64,000 nucleotides of DNA from Sporodiniella umbellata (Eukaryota > Mucoromycota > Mucoromycetes > Mucorales > Rhizopodaceae), in assembly GCA_025677835.1 (NCBI GenBank), contig JAIXMR010000019.1, positions 62,001 to 126,000 on the forward strand, written 5' to 3'. Under the pieces are notes generated by a model. That model searched no databases. It was not told the DNA's origin and saw nothing but the letters and a program-made list of their open reading frames with translations. Positions 11,387 through 23,758 of the stretch are shown piece by piece. Made by a program: the position numbers and the translations under genes. How positions within the stretch are numbered: position 1 is the stretch's first letter; each line of letters starts with the position of its first letter.

Positions 11387-13370
11387 ATGGAAAGCTGGAA
11401 CCCTGAGTATCATCTCAAAGAGTATGTACACAGTGTACTGAGAACGGTATCTTACTTTATTTTAGAAACACTGAGCAAAGCTCCTCTACGCTGGATCGTT
11501 CTATCCATGATGAGCCTCAACGAGCTACAAATGCTTTAAACCCTGCCGGCGACCTTCAAAACTCAAATATTCAGTTCAGTCCCAGTAATCGAAAGGAAAA
11601 TCTTAACAGCCTCGTACCTACTTCACTGGAGACTGAGGAAAAGCTTCCCAGTTACGAAACACACCGAAAATCAGTCCCTTACGACGAAACAATTCAGTTT
11701 TTTGGTGACTCAAATGCAACAGATACCAAGAACTACCCTTCACGAACACTTTTGGACCAAGAAGGTCTTCAACGAGGAAATATCTCTACTTTGCCTTACG
11801 CTGGCGATGAGCGTAGGCGTTCTTCCACTGAGCGTAGACGCTCTTCTGCTCTTCCTGCGTTTGAACCACGCGAGGTAACTACCCATACACCTGCAAAAAG
11901 CGATATCCCAATTGGCCAAGACGCCCTTCAGACCGATAGGGAAAACATATCCTCTTTACCTATCAGCACTGATAACGCAGCACCCTCCACTCACGCACCA
12001 TCCAACATGTCTCGACTAGACAACGCGCAAGAAAAGGCCAACGACAAGAGCTATACTGATATGGCCTCAGACGCCATGGCTTCTGTTACAGCCACAGCAG
12101 CAGCAGCAGCAGCAGCGTTATTCGGCAGACAAACTGATTTTCCCACACCCAACGATCCTATGCCCGGGGGCGATATGGGAAAAACACCTTCAGGAAATGA
12201 AAACTGGAACGACTACGTAAGCTCCCAAGGAACCCAAACCTCCAACAAGCCTAAATCTACTGTGACCCAAGCTACTGTCAAACCTCTCGAAAAAGAGGAG
12301 CCTCAGACGTTTTCGGCCCATAAACCCACCATTGCTCAAGCTTCCCTCGAGCCTCTTGTTCCTGAAGAAAACATCAAGCCTTTGGAGAGAGCAGCTGGTT
12401 CTTCAACTCACGAACCTACAGTCGCTCAAAATATCCTTGAGCCTCTTGTTCCTGAAGAACCTTTGAAAGATAGATTGGATTCCCAATCGTCTCACGAACC
12501 CACAATAGCCCAAAATGTTCTTGAGCCTCTTGCTCCCAAAGACAAAAAGATATCCGAAGAGCGTTCTACACATGGTCCTACCCTCGCTCAAGAAATGCTT
12601 AACTCTTCTGTGGAACCGCCCATGCACCACAACCACCTGAACTCTCCCACACAAAACCCCTCATTTGGAACAGCTACTATCTTTAGTACCTCCGCCGCCA
12701 AGGTGGGCTCATCTAAGCCAACAGAAGTCCATGACGTCAATACAGACAATAGCTTGATCCACCCCACACCACTAAGCAATCATATGGACGAATCAGGATT
12801 CAAGGAAACCGCCAGTAGCCGAGATGGGGGAGCTATGGGACTTACATCAGCTCTGAACCAAATCTCTCTGTCTGAATCAGATATTGCCAATCCGTTGGAT
12901 TCTACACAGGGACCTCAGTTGCCTATCTCAGTGGGAAAAAATCAATCCTACACAAGCTCTAACCACACATCCAATCATTCACGCTCTAACTCATCTTTCA
13001 AATCTATGGAAAAGCACGCTGTAAAGACCCCATCAGACCTATCGACACATGGCTCAAAAGCTCATGGTCACCACCGTGGCATGGATGAACACTCTCCAGG
13101 TAATTTAGGCTATACCTTTAAAAAGCCGACAAATCTAAATTATATCTTTTCCCGCCCTTTTTTATATAGATGCACATGTTACTAACATGGAAACTTCAAG
13201 ATCTGAAGGTTTGTCATCCAGCAGTGAAGGCAGCCTCGACAAAGATGGGAAAAAGAAGAAGTCCAGAAGAGGATCTATTAGAGTAAGGTTTCAATCAAGT
13301 CTGATCAATTTACTAACAAAGGCTATTGTAGAGAGTCATTGACAAAATCTTCCACAAACACCCTAAATAA
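11387..13370 (+). CDS. Ser/Thr/Pro-rich protein with internal H-x-PT-xAQ repeats, function unknown
   Basis: Four exons (11387-11421, 11466-13099, 13170-13282, 13332-13370) give 606 residues. The last intron has a perfect TACTAAC branch site. The protein is mostly disordered. It has RRRSS twice near residues 130-145 and RRGS near the C-terminus, which fit basophilic (PKA-like) phosphorylation sites, an Ala run (GCA repeat) near 12100-12117, and imperfect tandem repeats at about 12319-12594 built on HxPTxAQxxLEPLVPE. It ends in a strongly basic tail (KKKKSRRGSIRRVIDKIFHKHPK, split by the last intron). I do not recognise a family. The basic C-terminus could bind membrane lipid or nucleic acid; that is inference. 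It converges on the WD40 gene. Confidence 0.8.
12319..12594 (+). repeat. Imperfect coding tandem repeat, 26-30 residue units
   Basis: Three to four units inside the 606-residue protein: HKPTIAQASLEPLVPEE, HEPTVAQNILEPLVPEE, HEPTIAQNVLEPLAPK, HGPTLAQEMLNS, with variable acidic/basic linkers. A more degenerate unit (KSTVTQATVKPLEKEE) precedes them. Unit length varies by whole codons. Confidence 0.8.
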
Positions 13371-13601
13371 TTCTTAATCCTAAATTAATATTAGTGTTTT
13401 CTATTTCTAATAAATGTTACACGCATTTAATCAACTTTATCATTTTCTCTTCTTAAATAAAAAGGGCCCTGATCATATTTACCAAATACAGCTAAAAAGC
13501 TATTATTGATTATCTATTATTTATTGTAATTATTGTACACGCGCCAAATAAATAAATAAAAAAAAAGTAGAAAATAAAACAAAAATGCAAAATACAAATC
13601 A

Positions 13602-16600
13602 TTAAGGTTGCCAAATATGAACAATACCATCCGCTCCGGCGGCTCCAGCAACTATAGTCATACAGTCTTCATTTACATCTAAACTTGTGATACTGTTGGT
13701 TGTTTGATAAGTTTTGATAAGCTTTGTTTCGCCTTCTACATTCCAAATTTTTACAGATGAATCGCCTCCACCAGTGACCACCATTCGACTATCAGACATC
13801 CAATACATTCCCCCAATACCGATACTTGAATCAGGTGCAATCAAAGACTGATTTAGTTTGGACTCTACAAAAAAAAAACAATGCTTAACATAAAGCGGGA
13901 TAGAGTTTGCTTTTCTATTTACGGTCATGAACCAGCTTATGCAATGTTTTGGTATGAAATCTAATATCAAATATCGCTACTTCCCCTACTTCTTTATCTG
14001 CACTGCCAGATGCAATAAATCTTTCACATGGACTATTTTATGATAAATTAGTCTTTTTTTTTTTTTTTTTTTTTTTTTTACCTTATAGAAACAACGTTCA
14101 CATCTTGATGCCCTGTGAAAAACTTTATACTGGTTCCAGCATTGCTCATATCGTGTAAATGCAAATGCTTGTCACCGCTCAAGTTGTCATAACGATTGTA
14201 ATTACCAGAAACAATGTATCGACCTATAAAATACCTAAATAACTCGCTTTTTTTCTGTCTGTTTACCAGAAGAAGAGATTGAGAGCGCAGAAACGCCACC
14301 AAGTATAGAACCAAAGTGTCTCAAGGGTCGACAAGTAACCGAGTCAAACGCATGTACCTTCTTTATCGTCAGCATATGCGCTTTGTTGTTCATTTGTTTT
14401 TACTTACATAGCCTGTATGATCTGTATCGCGATTGTAAATACCCAGGAACAGACAATTCTTACTGGCATGGTGCCCAAACTCAAGACATTCAACAGCTGG
14501 ATCCTTGTAAAAAGGAGCGTCCAATTCACAAATAGAACCATCCCCGCTTTTTCCTGATTCCCCAATATTCCAAATAGTAGCTGTACCATCATTGGAGCAC
14601 GAAGCAAGAACATTACCTGATGTCCAATAATCAACTGCCAGTTGATTGACGGGTTTACAATGAAACTCTATAATGCAGTTAAGTATCTCCATTTCTAGAA
14701 TGACTTTTTTTTAAAAAAAATAAAATAAAAGCGTACGTAAAGTTGATACCAAACGACCTGTGCCCTGTTTCCAGACTTTTGTAGTACCATCATGCGACCC
14801 AGAGAAAAATAGGCCACCTTCATTAGATACTTTGATATCTGCTACTGTTCTCCAGATATTTTGCTGCTGCGCCTGAGGGGTTTCGGTCTGATGACCATAT
14901 AAAGTGTGTGTATGCTTGGTTGTTGAATTCCAAAGCCGAAGGTTACCTGGCATATTGTATTGAACGTTCTCATCACACAATGAGCCCGCAGCCACCCGTA
15001 TACTAGAATATAATCAGTTGGAGTTTTTTTTAAGTAGACTTACTCTCGCGATTCATCCTGAAAAATGGTAACAGAAATAGCGTCCCCACTCCCACCGGAC
15101 ATCTGATTTTCTTTGGACATATTGGTCCATTGATACTGTTTCATGGCGTGTCTGACTATGTATCCGTTTCCACGTCGCTTTTGCAACAGACCGTATCTAC
15201 TTTTATGTCTTGGGATAGCTATTAAGAAAAAAAAATAATGTGTAAGGCTTCGCATACTTTTAAAAGATCTGTTTTTTTTTTTTTTTTTTTTTTTTTACAC
15301 TTGTATTTTGTAACCATCACATTTTCAGTATGTGCAAAAGGAATTCCGCTTTCAAGATCGATCCAAAACCACAAACAGTCAAGTCGCGTTCTTCCAGGCA
15401 GCATGCTGGAGAGATATATCCAAAAATCGACCTGGCACCGGGCAGGCCGCGCCAAATGTTTTTGTACATGGTACTTTATCAAATCCGCCTCTTCTTTTGA
15501 AAAAGGCACATGTAATATATCACCTTGATTTAATTGGGCCCAATCTTCCCAAGTAGAATTAAACCATACCTTGTTGGGTGTATATGGCTTTTGTAACTCT
15601 CGATAGTTGTTAGTAGTGCTGACAGTCAGCTCCTTAATCTCGGTTCCCCGTTGAGCACGTCGGGGCGCTGGGCGAGAAGAGAAAAGGCTTTCTTCGTTTG
15701 CGATCACAGCTTCACCATTCAAAGTTAACATGTAGGTCTCTAACATACTCAAGAGTTCTTCCGTACTCAAAGTATTGGGTATACTGCTTTTTTTTTCTTC
15801 CGCTTGGTTATGAATGAATGTGTTGATACGCTACAGAAAAAAAAAAACGCTTTGTCAATGAATTCTTTGATAAATGTAATCCTCACCACTGTAGTTGGTA
15901 TATTTGTACTTGGCTCAATGTTGGGTATGTCAGATATGTATTGTAAACTCAGCTCTTGCTCCTTCTTACTCTTAAAGTTTTGTAGCTGTAATGAGTCCAG
16001 TGTTGGGCTTTGTTGTAAGTCAGGTTGTAAGCTCAGATTCTTATGAGCTGATTGCGGAATGATACTATCAAGATGTACTGGAATCGGCTGCTTGTATGGC
16101 TGTTCCAGGATAAGGTGCTCCTGTCCCTTTAACGTCAAAGATTTTTGTGTGTGTTGATGTGATATGGAAGGCACCCGTAGATGTTCTATGTTCTCTTGAA
16201 TTGAGTCCTCTCTACACATTCTCATCGTGTCCTCTTCTTTTTTTGACACTTGAATTATCTCATTTTCTGTAGTTAATGAACTTGATCTTTCTGTTTTCAC
16301 TTTAAGCTTGTCATCGATCTCCAAAAGAGTAAATCGATTATTCATAGAATAGGTCTGAGACACTTGATCCAACATGGCTATAAACGAGATGCGCTGTTTT
16401 TCAAAAAGTTTTTCGCAATTTAAACTGTAGTCTTCGAATACATCTTCAGAGTGTGGTGCACTTTTGTTTAATTCTTCCTGTTGGATGTCCGGAATAACAA
16501 TGGTGTCCTTAAGTTTTCTTTTTTTGGCTAAATGGTTGTCAGGTTGACTCAGCGAGGGGCGCTGTCTATAGTCTACCGAAGGCTCCCCGACAATATCAAT

Positions 16601-16690
16601 ATCTTCCTCATCGCTACTGATTATAATGAGTTCTTTAGAGCTTTGTTTCCTTATGTAGTGTATAAAATTGGTGCCAATTTCTCTCTTCAT
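13602..16690 (-). CDS. SIM / Myb-like / WD40-repeat protein, probably nuclear
   Basis: The ATG at 16690 opens MKREIGTNF, followed by ELIIISSDEEDIDIV: a hydrophobic core flanked by acid and serine, as in SUMO-interacting motifs. About 270 low-complexity residues with KKRK follow. After an intron (GTGAGG...TTCTGTAG, around 15830-15885), the exon near 15300-15770 gives WFNSTWEDW and PFSKEEADLIKYHV...DFWIYLSSMLPGRTRLDCLWFWIDL, which reads as a SANT/Myb-like three-helix unit. Downstream exons carry WD40 blades: GNLRLWNSTTKHTHTLYGHQ, GGLFFSGSHDGTTKVWKQ, NVLASCSNDGTATIWN, DKHLHLHDM...FFTGHQDVNVVSI, VVTGGGDSSVKIWN and AGADGIVHIWQP before the stop. WD40 specificity subunits of heterochromatin ubiquitin ligases (Raf1/DIM-9 type) are one possible relation, but only as inference. 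Introns contain long A/T runs. Confidence 0.82.
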
Positions 16691-19600
16691 TTTTTTTTAC
16701 AGTAGAAAGAAAAGCGGGTAAAAAGAGTTTTGTATAGAGTATAGATATGTGCTTATATATGTACAGGTATATATATAATCTCTATGTATATATATATATA
16801 TGTGTTTATATGTATGTGTGTGTATATCTGTGTATATAGGTGGCTCTTGTTTGAAAGCCAGAAGAAAACCAGAAAAATCTTTTTTTTTTTTTACTTTTAT
16901 CAAAGTAGCCTGAGATTGAAATATAGCCTTTTGTTAAATAGTAATGAAACCGTATAGATGAAGACAGTGTGATGGTTGCTGGAAATCTAAAAGAACAAAA
17001 GATTACCAAGCGCTGTTTGCTATGTTGTTTTGATTTGTATTTATATCATTGAATTTCATTGGATTTCAGATATTCGATGTAATTTTTCTCACATTCCAAT
17101 TACAACTTTTCAGAGCCAGGGACACTTGAATTTATCAAAGTTTGATATAGAATATATAGCTGCACACACACACACAGGTTTCTTGTTGTCTATTATAAAA
17201 CAAGATCAACAATAGCTACGTGTTACACCGACCTGAAGGGGAATCGGATTCTGGATAACAAAAGACGACGAACCAATCACTTAATAAAAGACACATAGAT
17301 ATCTCTATTCAAAGTCCCTAGAGTACAAGAAAAAAAAAACAATCGCGTGGCTAAATGTTAAGACTGGCTATTTATTAGAATATACATAAAAAATTTTAAA
17401 AAGGAAAAGAGTATATGTACTAGTTGAAGGCTTCATATGAGAAAAAGATAAAAATCATAAATCATAAAACTTCGGTTGTTTTTGTTTTTGGTACAGTAAG
17501 GTTGTGCAAGCGTTCTGCTCACCATAATAAAAGAGTGCAGGGTTAATGTGGGTTGTCACCAATAGGATAGTATAAACAGTAAGGAATTGTTTCCTTTTTT
17601 TTTTCATTTGCAGTTGCTAAGCCATTTACGCATACATAGGGCAGTCTGAAGATACATGTTTTGTTGAGCCACAGAAAAAGCATATCTTTTCGCCTTGGGC
17701 CACTGACTTGTGTTGATTCTTTTGGAATAGGGTGGTCTTTTTAAACAATTTCATCATATCTTATTTTGCATAAATATTAAGAAAAGCTTTGTTTTTGTTT
17801 TTTGTAGCTACGAAAATAAAAATAAAAGAAAGAGCAAAAAAAAAAACAATAAACCACGCTTGTAAGACCCTTTTTATAAGAAAAAAGAAGCGTGTAACAG
17901 ATATAAAAGAACCTCGTATCTTTGGGTCGAGATCGACACAAGCAGTATATTTGCGTTACACGTGGGAGCTTGTCAGAATAATTCCATGTATAATAACGGT
18001 ATTAAATAACGTTACACTCGGGGATTGGGTACAGAATACTAAACTGATATTGTGTTTTGGAAATTGTATAAGAAAGCTGCTGCTTTCCATTTTGAGAGTT
18101 TTAAACTTCACAAACAAATCTTTTAAAATGCTAATAATCATATCTCTAAAATAGGCTATTGTCGCATCCTATGCCTATTTACGCCCGTTAGCTAACAAAC
18201 CTCTCAAATTACTTGTTTCTGATGGATTTGATATGGTTTACCTGTTTGATAACATAAAAACGGTAGTGCATTATGCAAAAATGACTAAAGATGTTGAGAG
18301 TTGAAGGTGCAGTTTTGGAATACAAAGTGCTGAGACTAATAATAAAAAAGTTACGGTCGAGGACGAGTCAGAACAAGTATCGTGATCAAACCTTCTAACT
18401 CTTTTTTTTTTTTTTTTTTTTTTTTGAAGTATGTTGGGTGTTCTAGACACATTCAATGGCTACTTTTGTAAAACAAAACAAATTTGTTATGAGAAGCAGA
18501 AGTTAAAAGATACTTCTACTGTTTTTTTTCTAACGTGTTTTTAGTAAAATTAAGGATAGGGTATTTCATGATCACATTGACCAATTTTTAAAAAACGGTC
18601 CTACCCAAAAAAAAAAAAAGTAAAAACCAAAAGCAGAAAAATACTACTTACAGAAACACAGGCAAAAAAAAGAAAGAGAAAAAAACGTGTGTATAACGTG
18701 TATAAAAGGAAGCTTATAGCAAAAAATTGATATTCTGTTCTGGACTAGTAATAGTCGCCCTATCGAAAGGGTGTTTATTTCTCCATCGAAAGGAAGCTTT
18801 TGTTGTGTCACCTATACTGCAATAAGACAAGAGAAATAGATGTGTAGTCAAACATGTATACCCTTATCACCACAAGTTGTTGAAAAGAAAGCAATTACAA
18901 AGGGCCTACTAAATAAATTATTCAAGTCTGAAGCCCCAGATGTGCTTGAGCTAAACATTGGCTCTTTGATATTTAAAAATAAAATAAAACGTATCGGTAT
19001 GTATGAGGGATTTAATTTTCTCTATTTTCTTTGCAAAAAAAAAAAAGCGCGACAGCTGCTTTGTTGACAAGAAATTCAACATGACGACTTGTTAAGAACT
19101 GGATCTCTTGCTAGGCGCAGATAGTTTCGTTTGCACCCAGGTTTTTTAAACGAAAAAGAGGATGGTGGAAATTTATTTGTTCATTACGACATTGTAAAAA
19201 AGTTGGCTTTGAAATGCTCGAATACATCAGAATCAGTTGAAATATCTCTGCAGGAGTAGTGTGGTTTTGTGTGCAAATTTTGTGTCAAAGATACATGTCA
19301 ATTTGGAAAATTCATTAGCAACGTTTTATATTGGTTTGTTATATTAAATATTGTGCTTAATAAGGGATTAAAAATTTTGATAAAACTTCTTATAATCTCG
19401 ATTACTCATAGAGTATTCAAGTGACACATTCGACTAAGTCAGGCTTTATGAATTGTCGATGATTGATGTTTACTACTTTGCTTTTTCTGGGACTCTCTAT
19501 ATCCCAACTATAGTAAAAACAACAACAAAAACATAAAATAAAAGGTTCACAGCAGCACCCAAGCTGTCTATGCTTATATTCTTCAGCTTAGCAAAAGCAA

Positions 19601-21247
19601 GCTAACGCTATTGCCGTTTAATGTATCACATGCTAGGAGAAACAGTTCATTAAGTGCATTGAGAGCGATTCAAAACGAGATGATATAGTTGCAGCTACAG
19701 CCTACATCGTTCAATGCAGGAAATAGATCGTTGATCTGTGATACACAGTAAAAGGATATCAAAGGTTGGTTTTAGACGGCTTTGTAGTTGCTTTGCAATA
19801 CAGTGTTTGTTTAAACGCCTTAAAATAATGGGTTTGATTGGTACCACGACTTAAAAAACTTCCTTTAAACCCATAGAGAACAAGTAAAATGCAACGTAAC
19901 ACATACAGACCGTCTAATTTTTTTCTTGAGTCCAACAGTTCAAGTAGGACCAGCATATGAGAATGACCGCCTCTTTATTCTATTTATACCGTTTTATCTT
20001 TCTTTGGGACACTGTTAATTTTTTGACAGACCCCAAACCAGCTTCGGGCTTGCACATGGCTACACAGCACAGAAAAAGGCTAGCTAGCATTTATAGTACC
20101 CTTTATTATAAATTATGTATAACTGTTAATATATGATTAATAGAGTGTAATTGAAGAATATATAATTATAATATTCTTATTCCGTCCTTTTTTTAATTGT
20201 TATTCGCTAGCCATATCTAGCTCCTCTAGAATAAGCCCCTTCCGAAAAGTAATACAAACGATAGGAAAGACCAACGTAAAAGCTAGGTGAAATACCTACC
20301 AAATTAGGAAAACGGCAAGCTTTCCTTTGCACATTACGATAAAAACAACGCACAAGCCTAAAATTCAGTAATTTTGACAAATTTGTCTAGCACGTCCATT
20401 TTTGTTTATTGAAAAAACAAAACGGAAAGTTTTCGTATGCGTTCACTTTGATTGAACAGACACACCGGCTTTGTCTTCCGAGTTGAACGCTTTAGGTTTG
20501 GATTTAAACTATTTGATTAAAGAGACTGCTGTTTGAGAAAGCAACAATTATACTATCTATATTGCTAAAACACTTACTTCGACATCATCTAAATCTGACC
20601 GAGAATGATTACAAAAACAAGACGTATTTTTTGTTCATTTGTGTACTTCATAAAAAAGCTTCAAGGAATTAATTTCAAGGACCCAAGACAAAAATGTGGG
20701 ATTAAAAACTTTATCTATTCTGTAACATTGAAATACGAGCCAAAAAAAGGGATGGTCTTGTGGCGCCATTGTTCTAGATTTTCCCACTGGGGCCATAAGT
20801 GAAAGACTGCTTGTAGGAGCTTTCGCTTTTTTTTAAAAAATATTTATTAGTTGTTTAGGCTTCACAGTTACTGTATTTTTAAAGGCTTATTCGATACAGA
20901 GTAAACACTAATTCAAAGTTAGGTTTACCATCTGTTAGTAGGAAATTTGCAAAATGTTTCATCTGATTGAATTTTTGCTACACAAAGAGCGTTCCATCAT
21001 TTTATGCACAGTAATGCCCTTTCAAGCAATTCATTATTGTTTCATCTAACTTTTTTCATGGCAATTCGTGTAATCCCTATAGCTAACATAAGAAAAAAAG
21101 AAGGGGGCGGGTTAGTATGTCTATTCTTGATTCAGAAAATGAAAAATGACAATTAACGCGTAAAATGTGTAATTTATCAAATTAATAGTCACAGTAAATC
21201 TAAAACAATACTCTACCTGATTCTTGTTTTTTTCAAGCTACAAAAAT
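16691..21247. other. 4.5-kb gene-poor AT-rich region
   Basis: Divergent gap between the WD40 gene and DBP5. It holds TA/TG simple repeats near 16740-16840, poly(T) runs (for example 18402-18425) and scattered short frames (17030-17215, 17789-18154, 18840-19067, 20605-20802 on +; 19759-19956 on -) without recognised domains. The one informative element is the zinc-knuckle mini-ORF at 17626-17757. No RNA gene recognised. Confidence 0.5.
17626..17757 (-). CDS. 43-residue zinc-knuckle (CCHC) mini-ORF
   Basis: An ATG-initiated frame of 43 codons ends in CFFCGSTKHVSSDC, which fits the C-x2-C-x4-H-x4-C zinc knuckle of retroviral-type nucleocapsids and RNA-binding proteins. The N-terminal half is Lys/Gln-rich. 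It stands alone in a gene-poor area. It may be a relic of a retroelement gag or LINE ORF1, the last exon of an unrecognised gene, or a true micro-protein. Nothing upstream (17758-17830) extends the frame. Confidence 0.4.
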   Translation of the reverse strand: MMKLFKKTTLFQKNQHKSVAQGEKICFFCGSTKHVSSDCPMYA

Positions 21248-22383
21248 ATGGCCCAGGGTGAGTGGCTGCTTGAATGTATCGATGGCAAAACACTAAACGC
21301 AATTGTAATTGTTAGTTCCCCAATTTAGTTTTTCTCTCGATGAAATCACAAGTGCTTCTAGTAATTGTCCCCCCTTTTCTTTTTTGCTTTTTTTTTTTTT
21401 AGTTGATGTCTAACCTCTTCATGTAGGTGATAAAAAGGCTGACGATTGGAATATAACTTGCCAAGCAATGCAAAGTAGCTGGGGGCGAGTAGATTCCCAA
21501 GAAAACCAACATCGTACTCCTACTCAACCACCTCAACATGCTCAAAGCCAATGGCAACAAACAGAGAACGCCCAACCACCTCAACACGCCCAAAACCATT
21601 GGCAGGCTTCTCCTCAACAGCCTGCTCAAAGCCAATGGCAACAAACAGAGAACGCCCAACCACCTCAACACGCCCAAAACCAGTGGCAGGCTTCTTCTCA
21701 ACAGCCTGCTCAAAGCCAATGGCAACAAACAGAGAACGCCCAACCACCTCAACACGCCCAAAACCAGTGGCAGGCTTCTCCTCAACAACCTACTCAAAGC
21801 CAATGGCAACAAACAGAGAACGCCCAACCACCTCAACACGCCCAAAACCAGTGGCAGGCTTCTCCTCAACAACCTACTCAAAGCCAATGGCAGCAACACC
21901 AACCTGCCCAAAATCAGTGGCAAAACAATCAAGCTTATCCACAATCCAACGGGCCTGCCCAAAATCAATGGTCTCAATCTAGTTTTAAACAACAAAGCGA
22001 TAGTTCTGCACCTCAATACGATCTTATAAACAACCCGCAAGGAAGCTATGTTTCAAAATATGCACACTCTGATCCACCTGCCAGCGCTCCTGCTCAAGGT
22101 ATTCAAAGTAAGAACACTCAACACACTTGCTAACAAATTGACAGCTAGCGGGCCTACAATTAACCTCAACCTCTCCCAAATTACAAGTGATATACCTGTT
22201 CAAGAAAATCACGGTATGTTAAACTACCAACGACTTGTTTTCTTATTTTTTCTATAGATCGTCATGTAATTTCTGGATTGTTTGACAACCCTTACGACGT
22301 GCATGTTAAAGTTGTAGATCCTCGTATGGACCCTGACTCACCTCTATACTCTGCCAAAAGTTTCCAAGAATTAGGCTTGTAGG

Positions 22384-22414
<31 letters not shown>

Positions 22415-23647
22415 TAGAAAAGACCACCTTGCTGATGTATGACGTTATTAGAAAGGAGAGTTTGCTTAGAGGCTTATATGATATGGGATTTAGTAAACCT
22501 TCAAAGGTTCAGGAAAGAGCTCTTCCTCTTATTATCTCCGACCCGTAAGAAGACTGAAAAAGAGATGTGGATACAGCTGTTTTTAACGTTGGGTTTTTCT
22601 AGGCCTATCAACATGATTGCTCAATCTCAAAGTGGTACAGGAAAGACCGCTGCTTTTGTGCTTGGTATGCTTTCTAGAGTTGACGTTAGTGTCAAACAGC
22701 CCCAAGCAATCTGCTTAGCACCTTCAAGAGAGTTGGCGCGACAAATTCATGATGTTACTGTTAAGATGGCAAAGTTCAATGGTACAACAGTTGAAACATT
22801 GGTCAAGCAGACTGTAGGTAAAACTGTCGAGAGCCAGATTATTGTCGGTACGCCTGGTAAGGTATACGATTTGATTCGTCGTAAAAAAATCAATGTTAGC
22901 AAGATCAAAGTTTTTGTGCTGGACGAAGCGGATAACATGTTGGATCAGGACGGATTGGGTGATCAAAGCATACGTATCAAAGCTTTAATTCCTCACGAAT
23001 GCCAAGTATTGCTCTTTTCTGCTACTTTTCCTGATCATGTGCGTGAGTTTGCCAGTAAATTTGCACCTGGAGCTAACGAAATGTCACTGGCCAACCATGA
23101 GCTAAGTGTTGATGTTATCAAACAATTTTACATGGATTGCCAGGATGAAGAACAGAAATACGATGTGCTATGTAACCTTTACGAGCTGCTTACTGTCAGT
23201 CAAAGTATCATCTTCTGTAAACGCCGTGAGACTGCCTTTGAGATCGGCAACCGAATGCAAAGCCAAGGTCATGCTACTGCTTGTTTGCACGGGCTCATGT
23301 CGCCTGAAGAAAGAGATAAGGTTATGGACGACTTCAGACGTGGTGAATTTAAGGTTCTAATCACAACTAATGTCATTTCCCGTGGTATCGACGTTTTGCA
23401 AGTATCCTTGGTTGTTAACTATGATATGCCGGTAGATCATAAGGGTTACGCTGACTCTGAGACCTATCTGCATCGTATTGGTAGAACAGGAAGATTTGGG
23501 AGAGTAGGTGTCTCTATTCTTTTTGTTCACGACAATGCCACTTGGAGAATTATGAAGGCCTTTGAACAGCATTTCACTCGATCGATCGAACGTGTTCCAG
23601 TTGAAGATTGGGAAGAAGTAGAGCGAATTCTTAAGCCTGTGTTATAA
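21248..23647 (+). CDS. DBP5: DEAD-box RNA helicase Dbp5 (DDX19-type), mRNA export
   Basis: ATP-dependent RNA helicase that remodels mRNPs at the cytoplasmic face of nuclear pores. Six exons (21248-21257, 21427-22107, 22145-22213, 22258-22378, 22452-22544, 22603-23647) give 672 residues. The first exon is only 10 nt (ATGGCCCAGG). The N-terminal ~200 residues are Gln/Trp/Pro-rich and hold a 28-residue tandem repeat. The core follows with LYSAKSFQELGL, GFSKPSKVQERALP (Q motif), AQSQSGTGKT (motif I), PSRELARQ (Ia), TPGK (Ib), VLDEADNM (II), FSATF (III), IIFCKRRETA (IV), TTNVISRGIDV (V) and HRIGRTGRFGR (VI). AQSQSGTGKT and the YADSETYLHR loop are typical of Dbp5. Intron 4 contains T18-A14; the acceptor TTATTAG at 22451 restores the frame. 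SDS22 starts 111 bases downstream on the same strand. The N-terminus is much longer than in most Dbp5 proteins. Confidence 0.95.
21541..21900 (+). repeat. 84-bp in-frame minisatellite in DBP5 exon 2
   Basis: Four full units plus a partial fifth, starting at about 21541, 21625, 21709, 21793 and 21877. Each encodes QSQWQQTENAQPPQHAQNQW followed by QASPQQPA/T. Units differ at a few bases only (NHW/NQW, SPQ/SSQ, PA/PT), which points to recent expansion. The period is a multiple of three, so the frame is kept. Confidence 0.95.
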
Positions 23648-23693
23648 AACCTCATTCAAATGCCGATTTTACTCAGAAATCTATATATTTATA

Positions 23694-23728
<35 letters not shown>

Positions 23729-23758
23729 GTTTTTGTTCTTTTAATAGTTGCAGTCATT

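Noticed and set aside
21541..21900. CRISPR-like array
   Set aside because: Direct repeats are contiguous coding units without spacers in a eukaryotic gene.
21551..22029. Alternative-frame plus-strand repeat proteins
   Set aside because: Same minisatellite read in other frames; the frame joined to the helicase core by splice sites is the real one.
21399..22040. 213-codon minus-strand Leu/Arg repeat frame
   Set aside because: Shadow of the 84-bp DBP5 minisatellite; several frames stay open only because the repeat lacks stops.
22381..22451. Apparent frameshift in DBP5
   Set aside because: Using AG at 22401-22416 breaks the frame, but the acceptor TTATTAG at 22451 restores LGLKESLLRGLYDMGF, so no mutation is needed.
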